Below are positions 1 to 8,937 of a stretch of 64,000 nt of DNA, one piece after another; positions within the stretch are counted from its first letter, which is position 1, and the number at the start of each line of letters is the position of its first letter. Below the pieces are notes generated by a model. The model saw only the letters and a list, made by a program, of their open reading frames with translations, was not told where the DNA came from and made no database searches. Source of the stretch: Methanosphaerula subterraneus (GTDB taxonomy: Archaea > Halobacteriota > Methanomicrobia > Methanomicrobiales > Methanospirillaceae); NCBI RefSeq assembly GCF_052055875.1, contig NZ_CP170508.1, positions 1,860,001 through 1,924,000 of the forward strand. The letters run 5' to 3'. The translations under genes were made by a program, and so were the position numbers.

Positions 1-246
1 AATCGATCATATGCAGATTCAGTTCAATAAAAAAATTGGGGTTTAAACCATTGATAGATGCCAAAAATTCAATTTGAACGGTTATCATCGGAAAGAGGTA
101 CATATTATCGGAACCCGGGAGAGCGAAGAGATGGTCAGAACAGGCCAGGCCATCAGTTCCAGGTAATCCCAGCCGTGGGGCTCATCCAACAGAATAATCA
201 AGAAAAGAAGGAATATGCATGCGCGTGATGGGAAAAATGAGAGAGA

Positions 247-1200
247 TCAGTGAATTTTTTTGTTGTTCTCCTCGTCCATCTCCACGACCAGCTCGGCGAG
301 CGTCGCCTTCCGCTCTGCATAGGCGTCATGCTGATGGATGGACTCCTCGTTGGTCTGCTTTATCGTGATCCGGGAGTCTCCGGGGAGATAATCAAAGGCC
401 GCAAGCACCCGTTTCGCCATCTCACGGACACAGTCCTCAACGAACCGTGCGTTCTTGTGAGCGGCCATCACCACATACGACTCATCGCCCCGCTTCAGCA
501 GTTCGTAGGTGCGGGCACTCATCGAGTCCTTGAGGATCGTGATGATCGTCTCGAGGTCGACATGCTCCTCGTCATCGGTCTCGATGCAGAGGAAGCCCCG
601 TCCCCGCTGGTTGTGGGTGGCCATCGGGACCTCTGCAAAGAACTTCTCGATCTTCTCGTTTTCGACACCGAGTTCGGTCAGCACATGAGCAGCATGCTCC
701 TGCATGATGTTCTGCGCACACGGACAGGCGGTCATGCCGGTCACTTCAGCACCGATGCTCTTTCTGATCAGTGGCTCGTGGAAGGTCCGCTGGGCGATGG
801 CCCGTGCATGCACCTTCACAACCTCGTGACAGCTGGTCTTGCTGACGGGGGTCTCCCGCTTGACCATGAACTCTGAACGCATCTGCACCTCGGTCCGGTC
901 AGCATATTCATGCCGGTCGAGCAACTTGCGTGCCACAACTGAACAGAGTTCCTCGATCCCACTCACCTCGCCATCGATCGCCTGCTGGAGCACCTCATCG
1001 ATCACCTCAAAATTTCGTGAGAGGTTGGCACCCTTCAGGGACCCCGGGAGGTCGACAAAGACATCAAAGTTGGAGATGAAGATCATAGGCCGTTTATTCG
1101 GCCGCATCACTTCGACCAGTTTCTTGACATTCTTCACTCCGACCCGTGTCAGGTTGATGCGGACATCGGGACAGGTGGACTGGACATCTGGTAAATCCAT
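247..1200 (-). CDS. mptA: GTP cyclohydrolase MptA (methanopterin biosynthesis)
   Basis: A 317-residue protein of the FolE2/MptA family. In methanogens MptA opens the imidazole ring of GTP to give 7,8-dihydro-D-neopterin 2',3'-cyclic phosphate, the first step toward tetrahydromethanopterin; it is a cytosolic Fe(II) enzyme. The family motif TGMTACPCAQ is at about residues 154-163 and MATHNQRGRG at 193-202, and the length is normal. It diverges from ilvC. A minus-strand TATA-like box at about 1218-1230 lies about 25 nt before the ATG, so the transcript is probably leaderless. The methanopterin role is family knowledge; the assignment is firm. Confidence 0.95.
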   Translation of the reverse strand: MDLPDVQSTCPDVRINLTRVGVKNVKKLVEVMRPNKRPMIFISNFDVFVDLPGSLKGANLSRNFEVIDEVLQQAIDGEVSGIEELCSVVARKLLDRHEYADRTEVQMRSEFMVKRETPVSKTSCHEVVKVHARAIAQRTFHEPLIRKSIGAEVTGMTACPCAQNIMQEHAAHVLTELGVENEKIEKFFAEVPMATHNQRGRGFLCIETDDEEHVDLETIITILKDSMSARTYELLKRGDESYVVMAAHKNARFVEDCVREMAKRVLAAFDYLPGDSRITIKQTNEESIHQHDAYAERKATLAELVVEMDEENNKKIH

Positions 1201-1217
1201 TATAAACCCTCAATTGT

Positions 1218-1296
1218 CTGTATATCTCTGTATTGTCGCTTCCACATATGAAAAATGAAAGTAATTTAGTTTATCGTTTTTGATATTATATTTATG
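1218..1296. promoter_or_regulatory. Divergent promoter region of mptA and ilvC
   Basis: The 128-nt gap between divergent mptA and ilvC is AT-rich. On the minus strand GATATACAG (about 1218-1230) is placed for a leaderless mptA start. On the plus strand ATATTATATTTATG (about 1283-1296) would put the ilvC start near 1314, leaving a short leader that carries AGGTG just before the ATG at 1329. Both are judged by eye from spacing. Confidence 0.5.
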
Positions 1297-1328
1297 TAGT
1301 TGCGCGCAGATATGAGAGTAGGTGCGAA

Positions 1329-2324
1329 ATGATCAAGAAATACTATGAGTCGGACGCCGACCTTGCCGCTGTGCAGGGAAAGCAGATCGCAGTGATCGGC
1401 TATGGATCGCAGGGACGGGGCCAGGCCCTGAACCTTCGCGACAGTGGTCTCTCTGTGATCATTGGGCTGCGACCCGGACGATCGTTCCAGCAGGCCTCAG
1501 AGGATGGATTCGAAGTCTATCCGGTTGCAGACGCCGTGAAGAAGGCGGATATCATCCAGATCCTTCTTCCAGACGAGTCGCAGGGGGCCGTTTATAAAAA
1601 TGAGATCCGGCCGTACCTTGCTGACAAGAAGTGTCTGATGTTCTCGCACGGGTTCAATATCCACTATGGCCAGATCGTCCCGCCGCCGAACGTTGACGTC
1701 GTGATGGTCGCGCCCAAGGGGCCGGGGCACATGGTGCGCAGAACCTTTGAAGAGGGGAAAGGTGTCCCCGCGCTGATCGCCATCGAGCAGGACTACACCG
1801 GCGACGCCCAGGCCATCGCACTCGGGTACGCCAAGGGGATCGGGGCGACCAGAGCCGTGGTGCTCGAGACCACCTTCAGAGAGGAGACCGAGACCGATCT
1901 CTTCGGCGAACAGGCTGTGCTCTGCGGCGGGGTCACCTCGCTGATCAAGGCAGGATTCGAGACCCTGGTCGACGCCGGGTACGCGCCCGAGATGGCCTAC
2001 CTCGAGGTGCTCCACGAGATGAAGCTGATCGTGGACCTGATCTACGAGGGCGGGTTCACGAAGATGCGGGACTCGATCTCCAACACCGCCCAGTTCGGCG
2101 ACTTGACCAGGGGACCGCGGGTGATCGGCGGCGAGTCACGGATCGCGATGGAGGAGATCCTCGAGGAGATCCAGAACGGCGAGTTCGCCAGAGAATGGAT
2201 GCTCGAGAACATGGTGAACAGGCCGGTCTTCACGGCTCTGACCAGGGCCGACGAGGAGTCCCTCCTCGAAGAGGTCGGTGCCGAGGTCAGGGGAATGATG
2301 CCCCAGTTCAAAAAGAACGCATAA
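1329..2324 (+). CDS. ilvC: Ketol-acid reductoisomerase
   Basis: A 331-residue class I ketol-acid reductoisomerase. It isomerises and reduces 2-acetolactate (or acetohydroxybutyrate) with NADPH and Mg2+ in branched-chain amino acid synthesis. The N-terminal Rossmann motif GYGSQGRGQALNLRDSG is at about residues 24-40. The block APKGPGHMVRR and the metal-binding DLFGEQAVLCGG are intact. The Rossmann motif has R-G where H-A or R-A is more usual (GYGSQGHAHALN). The start has AGGTG six bases upstream. No ilvB/ilvN neighbours are present, so the gene stands alone; a T7 run at 2334-2340 follows. Confidence 0.96.
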   Translation: MIKKYYESDADLAAVQGKQIAVIGYGSQGRGQALNLRDSGLSVIIGLRPGRSFQQASEDGFEVYPVADAVKKADIIQILLPDESQGAVYKNEIRPYLADKKCLMFSHGFNIHYGQIVPPPNVDVVMVAPKGPGHMVRRTFEEGKGVPALIAIEQDYTGDAQAIALGYAKGIGATRAVVLETTFREETETDLFGEQAVLCGGVTSLIKAGFETLVDAGYAPEMAYLEVLHEMKLIVDLIYEGGFTKMRDSISNTAQFGDLTRGPRVIGGESRIAMEEILEEIQNGEFAREWMLENMVNRPVFTALTRADEESLLEEVGAEVRGMMPQFKKNA

Positions 2325-2333
2325 ATCCACTCC

Positions 2334-2340
2334 TTTTTTT
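2334..2340 (+). terminator. Oligo-T terminator after ilvC
   Basis: Seven consecutive T lie ten bases after the ilvC stop, the usual form of an archaeal intrinsic terminator. No hairpin is needed or obvious. Confidence 0.5.
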
Positions 2341-2441
2341 CGATATGATCGGCAGGCTCTCCTCTCGAGAGTCCGGGCGATCATGGCTGCAGCTGCGTGA
2401 GAAGAGAAGAAAAGATGTGGAGGACCGGGTCTGCCGGCCGA

Positions 2442-4523
2442 TCAGGCCGACTGACGCATCGTCCGGGTCAGCGCCTGGTCAGCAAAGGCCAGTTCGTCGC
2501 GGGAGAGATGCAGAGACGCGCCATCCGCCGTGATGGTCAGACCCTCGCCGCCGATAGTTCCGATCACGGTGTACTCCAGCGGGGCCAGCATCGCCTCGTC
2601 CCGGTATGCGATCAGGAACCTGCCGTAGGTCTCTGAGAAGAGCTGGGTCTGCAGGTCACCGGCGAGCGTGACCGTCGCGTCGGGTGCAAGCCCTGCAAGT
2701 GCTGCCAGCAGCCCGCCCTGCGAGAGATCGGTCGCGACCAGGTCGGGGTTTTCTGCTATCACGTCCCTGACCGCCGCGATCACGGCACAGTCCGGGACCC
2801 CGGGGGCCTGCCCGTTGCAGCCGGTCAGGGTATCGAGGATCGAGCCGCCGAAGTCGGGATGGGTCGCTCCGACGAGGGCCAGTCTCCACCCCATACCGGG
2901 CTTCTGCCAGCGGCGGACGGGCCCCTTCCCGACCATCCCGAGGGACGGAGTCGGCAGGATCTGGGTGTTCTGTTCGTCGCTCTGGTTGTACAGCGAGACG
3001 TTCCCGCCGACGACCGGGATCTGCATCGCTTCGGCCATCATCGAGAGGCCGCGGATCGACTCGGAGAGCTGCCAGTACACCTTCGGGTCGAGCGGGCTGG
3101 CAAAGTTCAGGCAGTTGACGATACAGAGCGGTGCAATCCCCATACAGGCCAGGTTGGCCGCGTTCTCGATGACCGCGCCGGCAGTTCCCTCGAACGGCCT
3201 GAGGCGGATGTGCCGGGGGTTACACCCGCACGAGAGGCCGAGCGCAGCGTCTTCGAGTCGGAGCACCGCGGCATCATGGGCGAGCGAGACGGTCCGGAGC
3301 TGCACGTCATGGTCGTACTGGCTGGCGATCCACTCCCGGGAGGCCACCTCAGGGTGGGAGAGGACCTGCAGGGCCAGGGTGTGGAGGTCGGTGGCGGGCC
3401 GGGTGAAAGCCTTCACCGCGTCGTACTCCTGCTGAGAGAGGGTGCTGCAGCGGGGAGCCCCGTCGATCAGCAGATCGATCGGCAGGTCGCAGACCACCTC
3501 CCCGTGGAAGTCGACGACGTACCGTGGATCGCTGGTCACCTCGCCGATGTCCGACCAGCAGAGGTCGAACCGTTCGGCCAGGGAGCCGATCTGGGCGACG
3601 TCCTCAGGCGCCACCTCGAGGAGCATCCGCTCCTGGCTCTCGGCGAGCATGATCTCGAGCGCCGTCATCCCGGTCTCGCGGAGGTGGACCTTATCGGCAT
3701 GGATGATCCCGCCGAAGGTCGAGCACATCTCCGAGGAGGCGCCGGCCAGCCCGGCCGCCCCGAGGTCCCGGCAGGAGAGGACCGTGCCGGTCGCCGCCAT
3801 CGCCAGCATCGCGTCGATGATCAGCTTCTCGGTGAACGGGTCGCCGATCTGGACACTCGGCCGGTCCACGGCCTCTGCGTCCTCGGCGATGTCCCGGGAG
3901 GCGAACGAGGCCCCGCCGAGTCCGTCCCGCCCGGTCCTGGCCCCGACCAGCACCAGGTGGTTGCCCGGCACCTTCACCCGGGCCGTCAGGTAGTTTTTGG
4001 GGTCGACGGTCCCGACACAGACCACGTTCACGAGCGGGTTGCCGCTGTAGCCTTCGTCGAAGACCACCTCTCCGCGCACCACCGGGACGCCGATACAGTT
4101 GCCGTACCCGCTGATCCCGCTGATCACATGGGTGAAGAGGTACCGGTTCTTCTCCTCAGTGAGCGGCCCGAAGTAGAGCGGGTCCATCAGGGCGATCGGC
4201 TTCGCACCCATCGAGATCACGTCCCTGACGATCCCGCCGACCCCGGTCGCCGCTCCGTCATACGGGTCCACGTACGAGGGGTGGTTATGGCTCTCCATCC
4301 CGATCGCAAGGGCGCAGGTCTCGCTGAACGATACGATCGCTGCGTCGTCCCCGGGCCCGAGGAGGACTGCAGGTCCCTCGGTCGGCATCATCTTGAGCAG
4401 ATGTCTGGTCGAACGGTAACTGCAGTGTTCAGACCAGAGGTTCTCAAAACAGGCGGCCTCGACCGGGGTCAGATCGCGTTGGAGGGCGTCCCTGATCACC
4501 GTGAGGTCCTCAGCAGATAACAT
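2442..4523 (-). CDS. purL: Phosphoribosylformylglycinamidine synthase subunit PurL
   Basis: A 693-residue small-type PurL. With PurS and PurQ it converts FGAR to FGAM using ATP and glutamine-derived ammonia in purine synthesis. The N-terminal catalytic block ENLWSEHCSYRSTR (residues about 27-40, His33) and the ATP-binding segment GPGDDAAIV are present. The two AIRS-like halves (N and C domains) are complete, including the C-terminal VVGGNVSLYN block. The start at 4523 fits the family N-terminus. purS and purQ are not in this window. It diverges from the aIF2-beta gene across a 90-nt gap. Confidence 0.96.
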   Translation of the reverse strand: MLSAEDLTVIRDALQRDLTPVEAACFENLWSEHCSYRSTRHLLKMMPTEGPAVLLGPGDDAAIVSFSETCALAIGMESHNHPSYVDPYDGAATGVGGIVRDVISMGAKPIALMDPLYFGPLTEEKNRYLFTHVISGISGYGNCIGVPVVRGEVVFDEGYSGNPLVNVVCVGTVDPKNYLTARVKVPGNHLVLVGARTGRDGLGGASFASRDIAEDAEAVDRPSVQIGDPFTEKLIIDAMLAMAATGTVLSCRDLGAAGLAGASSEMCSTFGGIIHADKVHLRETGMTALEIMLAESQERMLLEVAPEDVAQIGSLAERFDLCWSDIGEVTSDPRYVVDFHGEVVCDLPIDLLIDGAPRCSTLSQQEYDAVKAFTRPATDLHTLALQVLSHPEVASREWIASQYDHDVQLRTVSLAHDAAVLRLEDAALGLSCGCNPRHIRLRPFEGTAGAVIENAANLACMGIAPLCIVNCLNFASPLDPKVYWQLSESIRGLSMMAEAMQIPVVGGNVSLYNQSDEQNTQILPTPSLGMVGKGPVRRWQKPGMGWRLALVGATHPDFGGSILDTLTGCNGQAPGVPDCAVIAAVRDVIAENPDLVATDLSQGGLLAALAGLAPDATVTLAGDLQTQLFSETYGRFLIAYRDEAMLAPLEYTVIGTIGGEGLTITADGASLHLSRDELAFADQALTRTMRQSA

Positions 4524-4578
4524 ATGTACAACCTCACCTGCAAAGGCTAAAAATAGATCCTGATAGGGGGCATGGTGC

Positions 4579-4590
4579 CAGATTATTTAG
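4579..4590 (+). promoter_or_regulatory. TATA-like box for a leaderless aIF2-beta mRNA
   Basis: The stretch GATTATTTAG sits 24-33 nt before the chosen ATG at 4614, the distance expected between an archaeal TATA box and transcription start. It also argues against the longer start at 4572, which lies upstream of this box. Confidence 0.4.
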
Positions 4591-4613
4591 CCCTGCCCCC
4601 CCATATACTACCC

Positions 4614-5225
4614 ATGGCTGATCCGTACGAGACGCTCCTCAAAAAAGCGTACGAGCACGTTACTGAGGTGAGTGAGTCCTCAGAACGGTTCACAATCCCC
4701 GAGGTGAAGAGCTATATCGAGGGGAAGGCCACGGTCTTTGAGAACTTCCGCGAGATTGCGGACACGCTCCGGCGTGAGCCTGAGCACCTGATGAAGTTCC
4801 TGGTCGGCGAACTCGGCACTGCCGGCAAGATCGACGGGACCCGTGCGATCTTCAACGGCAAGTTCGACCCTGCGCAGTTCACGGCCGCCGTCAAGAGTTA
4901 CTTCGATGACTATGTCCTCTGCAGTGAATGCGGCCGGCCCGACACCAGGCTGGTCAAGGACGACCGGATTCTGATCCTCCGCTGCGATGCCTGTGGCAGT
5001 CACAGGCCGGTGAAGAAGCGGAAGGCCAGAAGCGAGGACGCCCACCAGGGGCTGGTCGAAGGGAAGATCATGGATGTGATGATCCAGTCGGTCAGCAAGC
5101 GTGGTGACGGGGTGGCCCGTGAAGGGAAGTACATCATGTATGTCCCAAAATCCAAGCCCGGGCAGACGGTGAAGATCAAGATCACCCGGATATCGGGTTC
5201 GATCGTCTTCACCGAACGAGCCTGA
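4614..5225 (+). CDS. Translation initiation factor aIF2 subunit beta with C-terminal TRAM domain
   Basis: A 203-residue aIF2-beta, part of the aIF2 heterotrimer that delivers initiator tRNA to the small ribosomal subunit. Residues about 1-135 hold the alpha/beta core and a zinc ribbon (C103, C106, C124, C127). Residues 145-203 are a TRAM domain, a small RNA-binding beta-barrel. An upstream in-frame ATG at 4572 would add 14 residues unlike the family. The start at 4614 is preferred because GATTATTTAG (about 4581-4590) lies about 26 nt upstream, giving a leaderless mRNA. The TRAM tail sets it apart from eukaryotic and most archaeal beta subunits. Confidence 0.93.
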   Translation: MADPYETLLKKAYEHVTEVSESSERFTIPEVKSYIEGKATVFENFREIADTLRREPEHLMKFLVGELGTAGKIDGTRAIFNGKFDPAQFTAAVKSYFDDYVLCSECGRPDTRLVKDDRILILRCDACGSHRPVKKRKARSEDAHQGLVEGKIMDVMIQSVSKRGDGVAREGKYIMYVPKSKPGQTVKIKITRISGSIVFTERA

Positions 5226-5352
5226 ACCTTTCCCCTTTTTTAACACTCTGGAACCTCCCGACAGACCAGCTCCGGCTGGAGACCGTTTCGGTGACCATCA
5301 CCTTTTATCCCGCGGGGGTGAGGAACTATCAGAGAACTACCAGGTGCATCCC

Positions 5353-8300
5353 ATGTTTCAGATACTCTATGTCGATGATGAACCGGACCTGCTGGAACTG
5401 GGGAAGGTCTTTCTGGAACAGTCCCATCAGTTCAACATCGAAACCAGGACGTCCGCAGAGGACGCACTGGCAGGTGGCGATCTCCTGGCATACGATGCAA
5501 TCATCTCCGATTACCAGATGCCCGGCATGAACGGGATCTCCTTTCTGAAAGTGATCAGATCCCGGTACAGGGACCTCCCCTTCGTCCTCTTCACCGGGCG
5601 GGGACGGGAGGAGGTGGTGATCGAGGCGATCGACAGCGGGGTGGACTTCTATATCCAGAAGGGCGGCGACCCCCGGTCCCAGTTCGCCGAACTGGAGCAC
5701 CGGGTCCTGCAGGCCATCGAGGTACGGCGGGGGAGAGAGGCATTGCGGGAGAGCGAGGAGCGGTTCCGGTCACTCTTCACCTCGATCTCCAATGGTTTCG
5801 CCCACCATCAGATCATCTGCGACGCAGACGGCAGGCCGGTTGACTACCGGTTCATCGATGTCAACCCCGCATTCGAGCGGCTGACCGGGTTGAAGAGGGA
5901 CGATATTCTCGGAAAGACCGTGCTGGAGGTGCTTCCAGAGACTGAACCGTTCTGGATCGAACGCTACGGCAGGACGGCACTCACCGGGGAGTCCCAGTCG
6001 TTTGAGAACTTCTCCGCCGCCCTAGGCAAATATTTTGAGGTGACCGCCTACAGCCCCCGGCCCGGGGAGTTCACCACCCTCTTCTCTGATGTCACCGAAC
6101 AAAGGCGGGCCGGCAGGGTGCTCGCAGAGCGGGAGGCGCACCTGCGCACCATCCTCGAGACCCTGCCGGTGGGTGTCTGCATCATCGACAGGAACGGCGG
6201 TATCACGGATTCCAATACAATGATGAACCGGATCTGGGGAGTCCCCGACGGAGCATTCCCGATAGCAACGACGATGGAGGAGTATGTCCGGTACAACGGC
6301 AGGTGGCGGGATACCGGGACCGCATTGAAGCCGGAGGACTGGGCCGCCTCCCGGGCCCTGCAGAACGGGGAGACCGTCATCGGGGACCTGGTCGATATCC
6401 AGCGGTTCGATGAAGAGGACGCGACGATCAGCGTTTCAGCCGTGCCCCTGTATGACCGGGACGGATCGCTGGACGGGGCGGTGGCGGTGATGCAGGACGT
6501 CAGCGTCCAGCAGCGGACCGAGACGACGCTGCGGGAGCGTGAAGAGCAGTACAGGACCATGGTGGAGACATCGCCCGACATGCTCTGGGAGATCGATACC
6601 CGGGGGTGCTTCACCTACGTAAGTCCGCAAATCGCCGATACCCTCGGTTATCCCCCTGAGGAGATGCTCGGAAGACCGGTATTCTCCCTCATACTTCCCG
6701 ATGCTGCTGATGCGGTGAAAGAGACATTCCTCTCGCACCTGCAGAACAGGGAGCCGATGCACACCTTCGAGGTTCCTGCAGATCATGCTGATGGAACGCC
6801 ACGCAGCATCGAGATTCGGTCGGCCAAGATCAGGAACAGTACCGGACAGGTCACGGGGTTCCGGGGGATCGCCCGGGATATCACCGAACAGAGGCGGGCA
6901 GAAGAGAGAGACCAGGCGAACAAGCAACAGTACCAGGACCTGGTTGAGAACCTCAACGATGTCATCTTCACCGTCGATATGGACGGGTTCATCACCTTCG
7001 TGAGTCCTGCAGGAGAGGAGCGGTTCGGGTATCGTCCCTCCGACCTGATGGGCCGATCGTTTCAGGATGTCGTCTTCTGCGAGGATCTGCCGGCCCTGAT
7101 CAGGCGGTTCGGGGAGATCCGGCAGGGTATCATCGTTCCGCTCGAATGGCGGCTGGTACAGCAGGACGGCAGCCTTGTCTGGGTGAGATCGTCGACCCGC
7201 CCCGTGGCGTACGCCGGGGGAACGGCCGGATTTCTCGGGACCATCACCGACATATCGAGGGAGCGGCGGGCCGAGGAGGAACTCCGGGAGAGCGAAGCAA
7301 GTTATCACGGCCTCTTCAACACCATCCGGCAGGCGATCTATATCCTGGACCGGGAGGGGAGGTTTCTCGATGTAAACGATGGTGCGGTCGCGATGTACGG
7401 CTATCCCCGGGAGGCGTTCCTCGGGAGGAGGCCGGAGTTCCTCTCGGCCCCGGGTATGAACGACCTGGAGGCGGTCGGGGAGACGATCCGTACGGCGTTC
7501 ACCGGGGAGCCGCAGCAGCTGGAGTTCTGGGGACTGCGCAGCAATGGAGAGATCTTTCCGAAGGAGATCGTCTTCTATCGAGGCACCTATTTTGGAGAGG
7601 AGGTGCTGATCGCCATCGCTGCGGACATCACCGAACGGATGCACACCTCCGAGGCCTCCCGTCTCTCCAACATCCTCCTCGAGACCGCCAACCGGCAGAT
7701 GGACTGCCCCGCCCTCCTGCAGAAGTACCTTCAGGTGATCCAGACGTACGCCGGCTGCGAGGTGGTGGGGATCCATCTCGAACGGCCGGGGATGATGCCG
7801 TGCGAGGCCTGGAGCGGCCTCCCCGGGGACGGGGGAACGGCCGGCAGCCCCCTGTCCGGGATCGTCGACAGGGAGATCAGCGCCGCGGTGGTCGGAGGGA
7901 CCACCGATCCCACGCAGCCGTTCTTCAGCAGTCGCGGTTCCTTCTACATCAACGGCACCACGTCGGGGCAGGAGAGACGGCGGAGGGCCGGCGACCGGAC
8001 CTGGACCCTCTCCAGTCAGGCCGGTTTCGAATCCGTCGCCCTCATCCCGCTCAGACAGGGCGACCAGGTGATCGGACTGATCTGTCTGGCCGACCTGAAG
8101 GAACAGCGGGTCCCCCTGGCACGGGTGGAGGTGCTCGAAGCGGTCACCCCCCAGATGCTCGCCACGATTCAGCGGGTCACTGCAGAGGACCGGATACGGC
8201 GGTCGCTTGAAGAGAAGGAGGTGCTGATGAAGGAGATCCATCACCGGGTGAAGAACAACCTCGCCGTCATCATCTCGCTGATCGACCTGCAGATCGAAGA

Positions 8301-8838
8301 TATCACCGACGATCAGACCCTCCGGATGCTGCAGGACCTGCAGGGGAGGGTGGCGACGATGGCGCTGGTCCATGAGTTCCTGTACGGCTCCGGAGACCTC
8401 TCCCGGATCAACTTCGGTCAGTACCTGCAGGACCTGGTCCCCAAACTGGTCCAGTCGCTGGGCGGTTCCACCCCTGTGGAGGTGGAGTACCGGGTCGATC
8501 CGGCCCTCCTCCCCCTCGAGATTGCAGTCCCCTGCGGACTGATCGCCAACGAACTGGTCACCAACTCCCTGAAATATGCATTTCCCACCGGCAAGCCGGC
8601 CTCTCCCGATGGAGGGGCGGCCTGCAGCATCATCGTCAGTTTCAGAGAGACCGGGGACGGGTTCGCCCTCTCGATTGGGGACAACGGGGCAGGACTGCCC
8701 GACGGGTTCGACTGGAAGACCACAAAGACCCTCGGCCTTCAACTGGTCAGGATTCTGGCCTGTCACCAGCTCCGCGGACAGGTGGAGCATGAAGAGCGGG
8801 ACGGGACCTGGTTCACCATTCACTTCCCGGGGCAGTGA
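5353..8838 (+). CDS. Soluble multi-PAS sensor histidine kinase with N-terminal receiver domain
   Basis: A cytosolic signalling protein of 1161 residues with no membrane segment. In order: a receiver domain (about 1-120, phospho-acceptor Asp in SDYQMPGMNG, about residue 53); about five PAS domains (about 135-250, 262-385, 395-515, 520-640, 645-765); a GAF domain (about 775-950); a HisKA_2-type phosphorylation helix with EIHHRVKNNL (His about 963); and a C-terminal HATPase (NELVTNSLKYAFP, DNGAGLP). A GTG nine bases upstream is in frame, but AGGTG is spaced seven bases before the ATG at 5353, so that start was chosen. The signal is unknown. No separate response-regulator output gene is adjacent. 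Confidence 0.9.
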   Translation: MFQILYVDDEPDLLELGKVFLEQSHQFNIETRTSAEDALAGGDLLAYDAIISDYQMPGMNGISFLKVIRSRYRDLPFVLFTGRGREEVVIEAIDSGVDFYIQKGGDPRSQFAELEHRVLQAIEVRRGREALRESEERFRSLFTSISNGFAHHQIICDADGRPVDYRFIDVNPAFERLTGLKRDDILGKTVLEVLPETEPFWIERYGRTALTGESQSFENFSAALGKYFEVTAYSPRPGEFTTLFSDVTEQRRAGRVLAEREAHLRTILETLPVGVCIIDRNGGITDSNTMMNRIWGVPDGAFPIATTMEEYVRYNGRWRDTGTALKPEDWAASRALQNGETVIGDLVDIQRFDEEDATISVSAVPLYDRDGSLDGAVAVMQDVSVQQRTETTLREREEQYRTMVETSPDMLWEIDTRGCFTYVSPQIADTLGYPPEEMLGRPVFSLILPDAADAVKETFLSHLQNREPMHTFEVPADHADGTPRSIEIRSAKIRNSTGQVTGFRGIARDITEQRRAEERDQANKQQYQDLVENLNDVIFTVDMDGFITFVSPAGEERFGYRPSDLMGRSFQDVVFCEDLPALIRRFGEIRQGIIVPLEWRLVQQDGSLVWVRSSTRPVAYAGGTAGFLGTITDISRERRAEEELRESEASYHGLFNTIRQAIYILDREGRFLDVNDGAVAMYGYPREAFLGRRPEFLSAPGMNDLEAVGETIRTAFTGEPQQLEFWGLRSNGEIFPKEIVFYRGTYFGEEVLIAIAADITERMHTSEASRLSNILLETANRQMDCPALLQKYLQVIQTYAGCEVVGIHLERPGMMPCEAWSGLPGDGGTAGSPLSGIVDREISAAVVGGTTDPTQPFFSSRGSFYINGTTSGQERRRRAGDRTWTLSSQAGFESVALIPLRQGDQVIGLICLADLKEQRVPLARVEVLEAVTPQMLATIQRVTAEDRIRRSLEEKEVLMKEIHHRVKNNLAVIISLIDLQIEDITDDQTLRMLQDLQGRVATMALVHEFLYGSGDLSRINFGQYLQDLVPKLVQSLGGSTPVEVEYRVDPALLPLEIAVPCGLIANELVTNSLKYAFPTGKPASPDGGAACSIIVSFRETGDGFALSIGDNGAGLPDGFDWKTTKTLGLQLVRILACHQLRGQVEHEERDGTWFTIHFPGQ

Positions 8839-8886
8839 ACGGACCGGGTCCTGATACTGGCCATACATCCACAATTCATCGATCGA

Positions 8887-8907
8887 TTTTAAAAAAAGAG
8901 CGTTTTT
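8887..8907. terminator. Bidirectional oligo-T terminator
   Basis: Between the convergent kinase and SGNH-hydrolase genes, the plus strand has T5 at 8903-8907. The minus strand has T7 (A7 at 8891-8897 on the plus strand). Each follows the stop of the gene it would end. Confidence 0.45.
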
Positions 8908-8937
8908 GAGAGGAGATCCCCTCTTGTGGGCGTCCCT

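Noticed and set aside
40..49. Palindrome GGTTTAAACC near the left end
   Set aside because: No adjacent promoter or gene start inside the window can be tied to it, so it is not called as a site.
140..170. Short words (ACAGGCCAGGCC, GGTAATCCC) shared between the left end and the 41.9-42.0 kb gap
   Set aside because: Only 9-12 nt long, in a different order and spacing; could be chance in G+C-rich DNA. A genome-wide repeat search would decide.
2859..4520. Long plus-strand frame opposite purL
   Set aside because: Shadow of the minus-strand purL, which is fully conserved.
6436..8874. Long minus-strand frame of over 800 codons opposite the multi-PAS kinase
   Set aside because: The product is low in recognisable structure and rich in Pro/Gly/Arg/His, typical of a shadow of the plus-strand gene.
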